From the NCBI GenBank assembly GCA_015847255.1, contig JADLZK010000279.1, forward strand, positions 161,976-225,975: DNA of 64,000 bases, in the 5' to 3' direction. Positions 45,141 through 55,849 of the stretch are shown here, piece after piece (the stretch's first letter is position 1; each line of letters opens with the position of its first letter). A model generated the notes under the pieces. It made no database searches. It was not told the DNA's origin and saw nothing but the letters and a program-made list of their open reading frames with translations. Origin of the DNA: Hyparrhenia diplandra. Lineage: Eukaryota > Streptophyta > Magnoliopsida > Poales > Poaceae. The position numbers and the translations under genes were made by a program.

Positions 45141-47440
45141 TTTGAGCAGGTCATCATCTATGGTGCCATCATCTATAAGTTTTTGAATTATGTTCTTGAC
45201 CACAAAGCAATCTTTGAGCGTGTGGCCTAAGATGCGATGATAGTGGCGTAAATTGGCTCATCAAATCTTGAAGCTTCTTCAGGCCTTTTTGGTTTAGGGA
45301 GCTCAATAAGTTCCGGCTCTCGTAGACCCATGAAGAGATCTTCTACTTCTTCAATAGGAAAGGAGTATTTCGATTCTCGACGTTCACTAAGAGTTGGCCT
45401 CCCGGAAGCCGATGCACCCCTTTATTTGGTAACCTTTGCGGCATTGCCCCTGACTTGAAATTTCTCGGGGAGCCGCCGTAGCCTCCATAGCTTGCATTGA
45501 CTTTGACTTGAAAGGCCCTTGCTTATCTCGTTGATTGCCTTTGTCCAATGGTTTTAGTGAATGTCCTTGATGGACGAGACACATGATGCATATAATTCTC
45601 TATGTCCGTAGCCTTGGAGGACAATTTTTCAAAAGTTATTGGTCTTACACCTTGCAAGTAGATAGCCATATCCGGGCTCAAGTTATTCATACACATTCTA
45701 ACCGCCTCGCTCGCGTGATTGGTCGTGGACAATGGAGACTCAAATTCCTCCATCTATTTATGAAGTCGTGACCTTCTCATTTGACCTTTGCATGGTTTGG
45801 GTCAACTTCGCTTATCCCCACCGCCCTTTGAGTGCTATAAAAGCGCCCAGAAAGCATCTTGCATCTGTTCCCATGTACGGATGGAGCCGGGTGCTAACTT
45901 GCCGTACCATGTGAATGCTGGACTGACAATGTTCGCATCGTAATTGGCGGAGAAGAAGAGCTCCATTATGTGTCAGATCTTGGCAAGCAAAGAAGGAAAT
46001 GAGCCACATGTTCATGTGGTGACCCCGCTCCATTGAATTTCTTTGAATTGTGGCCGCCGATAATTGTTTGGGAAAGGAACCGTGGTCACTTCGGGGATAT
46101 GGCTTTACATATCCTGGACGCATGGAGTAATGTGTTTGCATGTATTGTGCCTTCACACCTTGAAATCATCCTTTGTATGTTCTCAAGAATGATCTCTCGG
46201 TGGAGGGCGTGGTCGACCACTACCATGACCGGGTTGAAGCATTTACATCATTTTCCCTATTTGCACCGTTGGCCATATCCGCTCACGTAGAGTGGCCAAT
46301 TCTTCCTCTTTTTGTTGCAATGCCGCCATCATTTGGTTTATCTGCTCCTCGGCAGATTGACCTTGATTTGTGGCTAGAACTTGTTCCACATCATGTTCAG
46401 ACTTGCTAGATGAAGATTGTGAATCACCATCACTTGAGGCTTGTGGATCTTCACCATTTGGTGGGATTGGATCGGATGAGCCTGCAGTATCCAATAATTC
46501 ATTTTCAAAATTAGAATTATTGTTAAATAGGGGATTATAAGACCCAACATAAATCATATGATTTTTTGTATTACCGTAATTTGTTAAGCTTCCGTTCTTT
46601 GGACGATGGCCCATTGGATTTTGCTTGCGAGGCTTCTTTCTTTTGAAGTGTGCCAAATTTGAAGAAGCATCACTTGTATCGCAGTCGCTTCATCATCGAC
46701 GCCACCCAAGCATTGAAGAGAGTACCTCAAAACGGTTGCTCAAAACCCTTTTATGAGGAGGCTGATAAGCTACCTTTGACGTATTTCTCATGCTTGGGAT
46801 GGTCACTTTCATTTCCTTTTGGGCACCACTAACATGGCTTGATGAAGCACCCCTTTGTACTTTACTAGACATGGAGTACGTATGAGTCGCCAACTCTCTT
46901 TGCTTTAAACTAGCACTTTGCCGCACGCATTATTGGCGGCTTTGTTTTTGCGTATTTACCACGCCTTGAATCCTTCTTTATAAATTCCTCGGTGGGCAAT
47001 TTTGCCAAAGCTTCAAAGACGTCACATAATTTCTCCCTCAATATTATCCGAGGATGCAGACGCCCAGTGCAATAAGGTTCTCGTGTCTTGACATATGGCT
47101 CTTTCCATAGAAGCTTGAAAAGCTTGCTTTGCAAAGATTTTGCAACCTATGGTATTCCCCGGGTTTGTCGATCCAAAATCGCATTGGCCACATGAGCACG
47201 CTTTGCGCATTAGTCAAGGAGTCAATCGAGTTGTTAAAATTTTCCCACGCTTGGTGGATGTTGTGTCGCTTTCGGGCGACGACGTTTTGGAGACGCCGAA
47301 TCCTCTACCGACGGCCATGATGGCACTACTTCAATCTGGGATCGAAATTGTTGCATCCGGATCCACATGTCCTCTCCTTATATCATTAAGGGAGAGATAC
47401 ACCCCCTTGCCATCGAAGCTCATTTTTAGGTTGACCCCGG
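45141..47440 (-). pseudogene. gag of copy A
   Basis: Starts near MSFDGKGVYLSLNDIRRG (about 47,430). It contains a coiled-coil-like stretch (NQMMAALQQKEEELATLRER, about 46,270-46,350). The capsid reads HVAHFLVC and LTHNGALLLRQ, then HPYMGTDARCFLGAF in scrambled frames at 45,812-46,100, then ASEAVRMCMNNLSPDMAIYL (about 45,700). The capsid layout (..E.M...F...F) is gypsy-like. Many frame shifts. Confidence 0.75.
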
Positions 47441-47529
47441 CTAGAATTATAGACCGCACAGAGCAAACTCCATAGAGGTAGAGTCGGTAGGGATGAACTC
47501 GAGCATCGACCAAGTCGGCTCTTTGTAGA

Positions 47530-49280
47530 TGAATGACTTTCAAGAGACGAAGAATTATTTTCAATTGCCACCACTTTTCTCTCGGTCGTCACAGGACTTG
47601 AGTGGCTCATTCCTTTCACCACTTCAACCCTCTCTTCGTGATCCGATACACTATCATCACACATACTGACATGGAAGCCATGGTTGCGTAGCAGCTGTTC
47701 ATGGCGTCTTTTCTTGTCCTCACTACCTTCTTTTTGGGAAGTAGCTTGACCCACAAAGATGAGAAATAACCTCATTCCACATACGACTCTTCTTCCGCTT
47801 CATACCATTTGGGCAAGCGGGGACAAGTGTCAACCCCTTTTTGTTCGTGGGTCCTCAATGAAGAACAATCGCGCATGTTGATCTCTATTTTCTTCCCTAA
47901 CGCCCATAACTTTGGTACTGGGATCAGGAGACTGTATGACATGAAGGTCACATCCATACTCGTTCTGCAACATATTTCCAATCATGTATGGCACAACGAC
48001 ATCAGTGCACGCATACTTGATCTGACCGTCTGTGAAGTGCTCACTGTCCCAGTGCTTATAACGCACTTCGGCACCCTTTCCATCCACAACCATTCCTAGC
48101 AATACCGCGCAAGGGTTGCGAGGCTTGGCACATTGTTCCACCTCTTGTCGGATATCACAAACGGCACCATGGCCTCGTAGCTCTACCTTATTGACAACTC
48201 GATCCGATGACCTTCCCAAGAACCGATCAAGGTCATTGGCGATTGCGACGCCAACGAAGACATGGTTCTCGGCCCACAAGGAAACTTTTGAGATCATCGG
48301 GGATGCTACCGGCGAGGCCAACCTTGAACAGAGGCACTTCTTACCAACACATATTTGCATGAGAGCTATCTTCTTACGATCACACTCATACCACTCGGTA
48401 TCCAAACCGACAATGAGAGGTTTAGGATTCTCTCCGCCGGATATCTTGCAAGAACCGCTTCACCGTTGAGGTTGAGGATGTGATCGTGGACCCGAACTTC
48501 ATTCCCACCAACTCGATCTTCTTCTCTTGATCGTAGACTCGATGTGCTTGGACAATGAATTAGTTTCTATCATGGCAGCCTTTCCTTTGTTGCAAGGTTG
48601 CGGTGTGCCGAGGTTGACCCCTGCGACACTATCCCTCTATTTAGAGATGGGAAAGGTGTCGTCGATGCAACTTTCACTGGAGGTGCCCCTAATATGCTTG
48701 GGGCAAGTTTGGAGGGCTCAGCCCCCTGCTTCTCAACAAAGAACAAAGAATTGGCATTGCCTCTTTTTCCTTCGTGATGGATGAAGAAGAAGATATCACC
48801 GAGGACGTTGAATTGGTTGGTGACACCTTTTCGACACGATGGGCCACTCCCCAATGTGGTAGGGTGAAACGGCCGTGGCGCCATCTTAGAGCCACGGGGG
48901 CTTGGCGCCCTTGGGCTTGAACGGACCAAAATCAATTGGGTGAACAGCGTGGCCTTGTGCCACTTGGCAAAGATCTTCATTGAGGCCACCATCCTTGCTT
49001 TGATAAAGATCCCTCCTTGCCCGCCTCTTAGCGATTTGGTCGTGACGGGGGTAAACTCTTTTTCAGCTTTGGAGTTGACCTCTTGCTCGGGAGTGACTAC
49101 AAAATGGGCGGACGCGGCCGTGCTTTGGAGCGAACCAAAGCATTCTTGAGATTTCAATGGGACCAATGGGAACATCGACCCACATGGAACCAAAGCGGAG
49201 GGTGACGAAGTCTTGAACACGTCCAGCCATACCTTCATATAAGAAAACCATTTATGAGTCTCCTTGAATGCAAACATTTA
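47530..49280 (-). CDS. ORF1 of copy A with WRN/RNase D-like 3'-5' exonuclease domain
   Basis: On the coding strand, upstream of gag. Up to 235 residues are open at 48,570-49,277, but the exact frame is uncertain. A second frame (47,830-48,405) then holds the DEDDy exonuclease fold. Exo I is PLIVGLDTEWYE (Asp and Glu codons at 48,402-48,400 and 48,396-48,394). The strand after it is IALMQICVGKKCL. Exo II is HVFVGVAIANDLDR (Asp at 48,234-48,232). Then comes NKVELRGHG. Exo III is FTDGQIKYACTDVVVPYMIG (Tyr at 48,015-48,013, Asp at 48,003-48,001). Upstream in the next frame, TVKRFLQDIR fits the helix that precedes exo I in plant WRN-like exonucleases. All five catalytic positions are present. After the domain comes a charged tail (47,386-47,775) in a different frame. 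Such enzymes trim 3' ends of DNA or RNA; its role in the element is unknown. Confidence 0.8.
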
Positions 49281-49344
49281 TGTGCATATAGTTTCATTTG
49301 ATATTTTGCCATATGATGCAACCATGTTGGAACTCAAAGATGAG

Positions 49345-49371
49345 GGGAAAAGTATGTCCCATCTGGGCGTG
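49345..49371 (-). promoter_or_regulatory. Presumed primer-binding region of copy A
   Basis: The minus strand reads TCGATTC then, after a CG-rich disagreement between copies, GGGACATAC. Together with copy B it resembles, loosely, the tRNA-Arg type site of Ogre elements (GCGACTCCGCTGGGGACA). It marks the inner edge of the LTR. Confidence 0.4.
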
Positions 49372-49857
49372 CTGAATCGATGACGGAAAACGGGCGGTTA
49401 ATACCCGCCTCCGCGTTATGAGAGACAAATTTAGATTTAAATCAATTTAAATAGGACAAAAAGTAAGAGAACAGGTATTATGAAGTCCATACTTCCATAA
49501 TTCTTATATTTCCATAAAAATTATGTTAATTACATCTCCGTAGAGAACACCCCCCGATTAAGAGTTCCAACATGAATACATGAAAATAGATTACATCATA
49601 TGGCTTCCTATTACAAACTACAAAAGAAAACAAAGTCTTCGATCTTGTAGTAGCTGATGATGCATGCACATGTTTTGTACTTGACGATGGTCATCTCTTT
49701 GAATGATGACAATTCATTTGACGTGGAGCTAGCATATACTCCATATGTGATTGGTGACTAGCTTGACTAACCTTTTGGGAACCATGATATGCACACATTT
49801 AATTCATGCACATTTTATATGATTATTTTGTTATTTATTTTGGACCTCAAGAAATGC

Positions 49858-49882
49858 CATTTATTTATTTATTTATTTATTT
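49858..49882. repeat. (TTTA)n microsatellite
   Basis: Six tandem TTTA units inside the shared LTR. Confidence 0.9.
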
Positions 49883-51106
49883 GGCCATGTACGCATTGAG
49901 CTACATGTATTTTGACATATATGCATGTCGATGGAAGTAAACTGATTTATTTGGTGCATTTGACTATATATGCATGCACATAATTTATCTTGAAGGCTAA
50001 CTGGCATAGTCTAATTTTGGATCATGAGAGAACAAGATTTGGTATATATGAATGCATTTAGTATATCGGGCCTTATTTTTGTCAGGCTGAGGTGAAATGT
50101 TTACTTTGCCGAGGTTTATTAAAAAGACATGTCGTAGTGCCAGGACTGGCCGTGGCACATGGACTTTAACTTATCCATACTCAGAACGTATCATTTGATC
50201 AGAGATTTGCTATCTTATTTGATTTGGTTTAGTTTGATTTAACCAAGATTTGATATTGACATGGCTAAACCGACCTGGTTCATTTATCATGCAGTCCTAG
50301 GCAGGATCGATGAACTTGGATGCATTGCAGGCAATAGTTGTCAATTTTATATTAGTTTTTTACTAGCGACGTGCATGGCATAAGCTAATTTGAGGCTAAC
50401 TTAATGTACCTCATTTATGCAGGGAATTAAGACTGGGGGAGGTTTGACAACATCGGTTGGTGCTATAGCCTATCACAGGTGCACGCATGGTGCACTGTTG
50501 GGCAGCTATCCCAACATATACATAGTTGCTTGTTTCATTTGGCATATCAGAAAGGAGAATGCTAGCTGATGTATGGTTCACGTCAACATGACGTAGTATG
50601 CAACATCATCACTTTGTTTACCGATTTAATCTGTGGCTTACCACTTGGGCATGTGTTTTAATTGACGCCGAGCATATACACTCGTCTCAGAAACATGACA
50701 TATTACGCATGCATGGCCTTAAAATTTCCTATGTTGTTTTGACATAGCTTTTGATGCACAGGTGGTTATTTCTTTTGATTAAATATGAACTAGTGCATGA
50801 ACCTTCTTTATCAACGTAACATGTAAGTTACATATTTTCATTAACGCATACATGATGGAAAACCAGGCCGGCGATGCCGTGGCCGAGAAACATGCTGATT
50901 TCCCTGGATATAGACCGTGACATGCAAATTCTATATTTTTTCTTTGATGCATGATATACGATACCGGCCAAGATCTACTATGGCCAACACACATGCAAAC
51001 ATGACGGTTGTTTTCTCTGCCGAAGCAACCTTGCAGCCATCAATCAGCACTCCAGCATATTACATATATATACATGTATACGGTTATCTTTTTTGTATAG
51101 TTTCAG

Positions 51107-52087
51107 ATGTATGCATGGATGACTATTTTGGTCAAGTTATTTATTTTCTCTCATGCACAATATGATGAACAGGCCGGCATCACCGTGGCCACACAATTTA
51201 CCATGAACTATGAACGGGTGGAGCCAAAGCGTGTCCACCAATTTTACCAAGGCACTCATCTTGTTGGCCTTTTTACACCTTTACTGGGGCTTATAGCCCA
51301 TGCGCATAGCGCAGCCATGAACCATGGCAACCGAGCTTTACCGAGGCACATCCGGCCTTTTACACCTTCACCGGGGTTTGTAGCCCATGCGCATAGCGCA
51401 ACCATCACCGATACTTTTACCTTTCACCAGGACATACTGTCCATGGGTGTAGCACCGGTGTCACTCTCGCTGGCCCTTTGTACCAGGATAGAGGAACACG
51501 CAAGGCTCGCTGCCGCTGCCAAGGTTGATGATGAAGTTGTTGATGAACTTGCCGCCGGCCGGAAAGAGATTGGGAAGCAGGAGAGGATGCAGATCAGAGA
51601 AGCGCCATGCGGCTTCTCACCTTCTTCTGGACCTTGGAGACGGCGTTGCCTTCTCGCGATGCTTCTGGTGGCCTTCCGCGCGGCAGATCGGCAGCCGGCC
51701 GGACGACGATGGATTTGCGGTGGGCAGTTGTTTGCTTTGCTTGGCAGCGTATGTGTGTGGATTGATGGAGGCAGCCTGACGGCGTATTGTATATGGAGTG
51801 GATCGCCTGAGCGATCACAGGAGCCTGTTATTTATAGAGCAAGGCAGGAGCAGTTCCTTGATTTTTGGCGCTCGGTGATTCGATTTGTTTTGGATTCCAG
51901 GATACGCGCGGGAGTAGTTGCTGCTTCGGCGCTCGTCAATTTGATTTCTTTTGAATTGCCGGGATACGCGGGAACGGTTGTTAAGATACTTGGCGCTCCT
52001 GGGTTAATCTCATCGCTAACCGGTGCTCCATACGACGGCAGGTGTCGATATTTGAATCGGAGCCTTGATGCAAAGCGGCAAAAGTAG
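51107..52087 (+). other. 326-codon open frame antisense to the LTR, probably not a gene
   Basis: The longest uninterrupted + strand frame in the window. It overlaps the LTR's minus-strand TATA box and transcribed part. Composition is uneven; it includes a two-copy tandem (PxxGxxAHAHSA, about 51,280-51,405) produced by a DNA repeat of about 85 bases. No domain, signal peptide or conserved motif is recognised. I list it because of its length only. Confidence 0.3.
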
Positions 52088-53264
52088 TTTCCAGGAGAGA
52101 CTGAGTTACGCTCCTCGATCAATTTGATTTCGTGGCTGCTAAGGAATCCGTCGGCCAGAGTTTCAACGACGCACGCGGGCAAGGACGTGGAGGTTATTCT
52201 CTTGTGATTCCTTCGACATGACTGATTTGTGGGCCACCTTATATATTTCCTTTAACTATTAACATCATAACTAATTTGATTGAAGCAAATAGCTAAGGCA
52301 AGTCGGTTTACATCCCAGCCAGCACGTGTGTATGTGCATGCATATATGATGCACCTATGCGTATATGTTTTACCCCATGCACGTGAAAGTGCACATATAT
52401 TTGAGGTCGTTTCTTCCTAGCTTGCTTTTTGCTTCTTGCCATTTGCTTATGAGTTTGGCAATGAGCTGTATGTGTCGATGCATATATACACATATGCAAG
52501 GCTAACATGCAATTGTGCTTTGCCACTTTATTGTTTTATTTCACCAATATAAAAATATATGTCTTTTATGTCAATGAACATGCTTTGTATATGAGCATCC
52601 GTCTCTTTCCTTTTTTCTTTTATTAGGACTGATATCCTTTATCTCCTTCGTGTAATCACGTTAAGCAAATATATGACGATGCATGGTCCTGTTGTATAGT
52701 ACGTATATGTGTACATGGATCTCTTAGGCCACGTATCTTTCCTTCATTTGGTTAGCTCACTAACCAGTCAAAGATGTTTAAAGAACCAGTGTATATGCAT
52801 GACGAAGTATGTGGACATACGTACGTGTATGCATTTTCATTTTCCACATCGTGTTGTTCTTTTCCGAGCTTTGATCGACCTGCATGTATATAACGCACGC
52901 ATATCGACAAATTATCTTAACTCGTTATTTGATTCAGCCAACTCAGTATATTGTGTTATACGTTCCCGTATTTACGGCGTAGACGACCGGCGGGTCGGCG
53001 GCGGCGTATTCTTGAAAGCCATCCGTATTCGCGTTCAGAATACATATAAATGTAGACCATATATACATGTACATTTATTTGTTGAGATCATCATCATGGT
53101 CATTTTTCATGGTTTATTATTTATTCAGATATGGGATTTAGCCATGTATATGTGAAAACATATATGTCTCGTTTGAATCAAACTTGATCATCCAGACCAT
53201 TTATTTAATATGGTATAATGAAATAATTTCATAAGTTTTGGGAATGCCAAAATTAGTGTCAACA

Positions 53265-53281
53265 GATGCCCCTCGAGGTCC
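53265..53281 (-). promoter_or_regulatory. Presumed polypurine tract of copy B
   Basis: The minus strand reads GGACCTCGAGGGGCATC immediately before TGTTGACAC of the LTR. Confidence 0.55.
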
Positions 53282-53579
53282 AGATGCGTAAAACACATGT
53301 GTTACGGATGTGGAGCTCGAAACTTGAGATCTTTGTTTTTATTTGTGATCTCTCCATTTTATTTTTGGGAAACATATTTGGGGCACTTGATTCATATGCG
53401 AATTTAAACATATATATGGTATTTATCCTTCATTGGAGACTATGCAAGCGTTATACAGCTTGCCCTTTTTTTCATCGGGCTCTTGGAGGGCATAATATTT
53501 TACATACTCTTCTCTTGGCTTACATTTCAACTTTTAAGAGCCTTGGGAGATGCATTTTTGTCACACCCAATTTTGGTCT

Positions 53580-54560
53580 GTGAAGTGTCATATTTGTTTG
53601 TTTTCATGCAAGCAATTTAAGCTCATGCAACAATGGATATATATATTTTTTTTTTGTTTTAGGCTCATGTAGCAACAGAGCTTGATGACCTTTCATTTGA
53701 CGGTCATAAAGGAGCACATTTTAATATCCTTAATTCCTTATATATCTTTGGTTTAAGCTAATCAAGCTGTGAAGCATATATTTTTTCTTCTTATAGTTTA
53801 GACTCATGTAGGAACTATATATTTTTTTAGTTCAAGTTTAGGACCATGTAGCATTGGAGCTATGTTTTTTTTGTTTCAGTTTAGGCTCTTGAAGGAGCAT
53901 ATTTGTCTTTTCTCAGTTTCAGTTTAGAACATTTTTTTTTTGACACTGCAGTTTAAGCTCGTGTGAGTCGATGGAGCATTTTTTTTTTAGCTCAAGTTCA
54001 AATTCAGGGAGCGATGAACACCTGAATATATATTTTTTTATTTAACTTCAGTTTAGTCTCTTGAATCTATCAAGCAGATTATCTTTTGCTTTAGCTCGAG
54101 TTTAAACTCATGTAGCGGTGGAACCCTTTTTTTAACCCTGCAATTCTCACGGGTCAAAGGAGCCCTTTCATATTTTCCCTCAACTTTAGCTTCAGTTTAC
54201 GCTCATGAAGCAATGGAGCATATTTTTTTAGTTTCAGTTTAAACTCATGAAATGTATGGAGTATATGCCGATTACCATTTATTTGCAGCTAACAGTTTAG
54301 GCTCATGTAGCGAAGGAGCGTTTTGATTTCGGTTTAAGTTCAGTGAGCGATGAAGCACCTGAATATATATGCCTATTTTTTATTTTTTTTTTGGCTTCAG
54401 TTTCGGCTCACAATGCTATGGAATATATGCTGATTCTTTTTTTTTTTTCCGCTAACAGTTTGTGCTCATGTAGCGATGGAGCTTGATTTTTACTATCATT
54501 TTTGGCCGCTAACAGTTTAAGCTCGTATAGCGATGGAGCATGTCGGCTCTTTTTTTTTTA
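53580..54560. repeat. Degenerate tandem array in the 3' UTR of copy B
   Basis: About a dozen or more degenerate units of roughly 60-75 bases. Each has a core AGTTTA(A/G)GCTCATGTAGCxATGGAGC followed by a T run and TTTCAG-type starts (for example 53,655, 53,800, 53,835, 53,880, 53,950, 54,195, 54,290, 54,465, 54,510). On the sense (minus) strand each unit is an A-rich run plus GCTCCATxGCTACATGAGC, which has some self-complementarity (GCTC..GAGC). Confidence 0.75.
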
Positions 54561-54589
54561 TGTGTAGTAACGCTTTAGAAATTTTCCAT

Positions 54590-55620
54590 TTACAGGCGGC
54601 GGACAATATTTGCCGCCTGGAGACATGATTCTATAAGCGCCATTAGAGTAAACATCCTTCACGATGTACCGGCCCTTCCCATTTAGGCTCAAATTTACTT
54701 TGCATCTTATGAGTAATGTTCATAGGTCGAATAAGCGCAAGAACTAAATCCCCTTCTTTGAACGACCTTCTCTTTACGCGCTTGTCAAAAGCTCGAGACA
54801 TTCTAGCTTGGTATGCCTCCAAGTTTTGTAACGCACGGCCGTTTTCTTCGAGGTTATCTAATTCTGTTAAGCGCAACTTTGCTGAATCATCCTCATTGAG
54901 TCCTTCCTGAATAGCGACTCTTAAAGAAGCGATTTGGACTTCCAATGGCGGGACCGCCTCCCTCCATACACGAGCGAATAAGGGGTCATCTTAGTTGGCG
55001 CCCCGAGTTGGGTTCTGTAAGCCCACAAAGATTCGAGTAACTTTTCATGCCAATGTCTCTTATTTTGTGAGACTGCTTTTTTAAGTAGCTTGCATAGCAC
55101 TTTATTAAATGCTTCTGCTTGACCATTAGCGGCTGGGTTATAACCCGTGGAGAAATGGTGTTTAATCTTGAATTTAGCACACATTTTCTCTATTACTCTA
55201 TTTTTGAATGACGTTCCATTATCGGATATGATTCGAGCCGACGCCAAATCAGTATATGAGGTTTGTTCTTATAAACCTTTCTACGTTTTCCATTTTGACC
55301 TCTTTTAATGCTTCTTCGCTTCCGCCCATTTAGAGAAGTAATCGGTCGCAAAGCAAGAATGAATTTGTGTCCTTTAGATGACGGAGGGTTTATTGGTCCA
55401 ACGACATCCATTCCCCCACATTTCAAAGGGCCAAGACATATTGGTTGGGTGTAATGGCTCATGGGGTTGATGTATGAAATTACCGTGCACCCGACATTCA
55501 TGGCATCTTTTTGCAAATTTCATAGCATCGTCAAACATGGTAGGCCAATAATAACCTAAATGCCCCGAGTTGATAATGCAACTTGGGTCTAGATTGGTGT
55601 GCGCCGCACACCCCGCAGTG
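54590..55620 (-). pseudogene. Integrase of copy B
   Basis: The core is cleaner than in copy A: ARIISDNGTSFKN, STGYNPAANGQAEAFNK (catalytic Glu present), then SLWAYRTQLGAPTKMTPYSL and the C-terminus with KFEPKWEGP. MDVVGPINPPSSKGHKF lies in the next frame (55,193-55,516). Shifts remain at 55,240 and 54,960. Confidence 0.88.
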
Positions 55621-55849
55621 AACCTCTGTTAATGCTTCAATTATTTCATTACCAAAGAAGGCAGCTTAAGTAAGATACCATCGCAGAGCGCCGATAAAGA
55701 ACATCATTTATGCATGTATAATTTAATGACCTCTTTTCGAATCCTAGATCTTTCGCTAGAATCTAAGGGTAGATATCCATGAAGTAGATAATCTAGAAAG
55801 GTGTTCTCCAATCACCCATCTCGATTTCGCATGTTTCAATAGTCATGGC

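Larger units (their letters stand above)
39764..49370 (-). mobile_element. Tat/Ogre-like gypsy copy A, internal region, 3'-truncated
   Basis: Collinear with 54,141-63,757, with a net length difference of only about a dozen bases. Minus-strand order: ORF1 with an exonuclease domain, gag, protease, RT, RNase H, integrase, 3' UTR with degenerate repeats. Homology to copy B stops abruptly at AATTCTCACGGG (39,765). About 0.88 kb of 3' UTR, the polypurine tract and the 3' LTR are therefore missing. Its 5' LTR is the middle LTR shared with copy B. Confidence 0.88.
49371..53264 (-). repeat. Shared LTR between copies A and B, about 3.9 kb
   Basis: The right edge (minus-strand start) is TGTTGACACTAATTTTGGCA at 53,264, preceded on the minus strand by the purine-rich CCTCGAGGGGCATC. 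The left edge, near 49,371, ends CCGTCA or CCGCCA. It serves as 3' LTR of B and 5' LTR of A. The predicted period (LTR plus interior) of about 14.38 kb equals the observed A-B offset. Copy B is followed at about 63,757 by the start of another copy of the same LTR. A minus-strand TATA box (CTATAAATAA, about 51,826-51,835) suggests a long U3 of about 1.4 kb and a long transcribed part. Confidence 0.75.

Noticed and set aside
47830..48405. The exonuclease as an ordinary host gene lying between elements
   Set aside because: The same domain occurs in the same place and strand in both 14.4-kb units, between LTR/primer site and gag, so it belongs to the element. An original capture from a host gene remains likely.
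53580..54560. CRISPR-like array
   Set aside because: Units are degenerate and contiguous, without unique spacers, in a plant retroelement 3' UTR.
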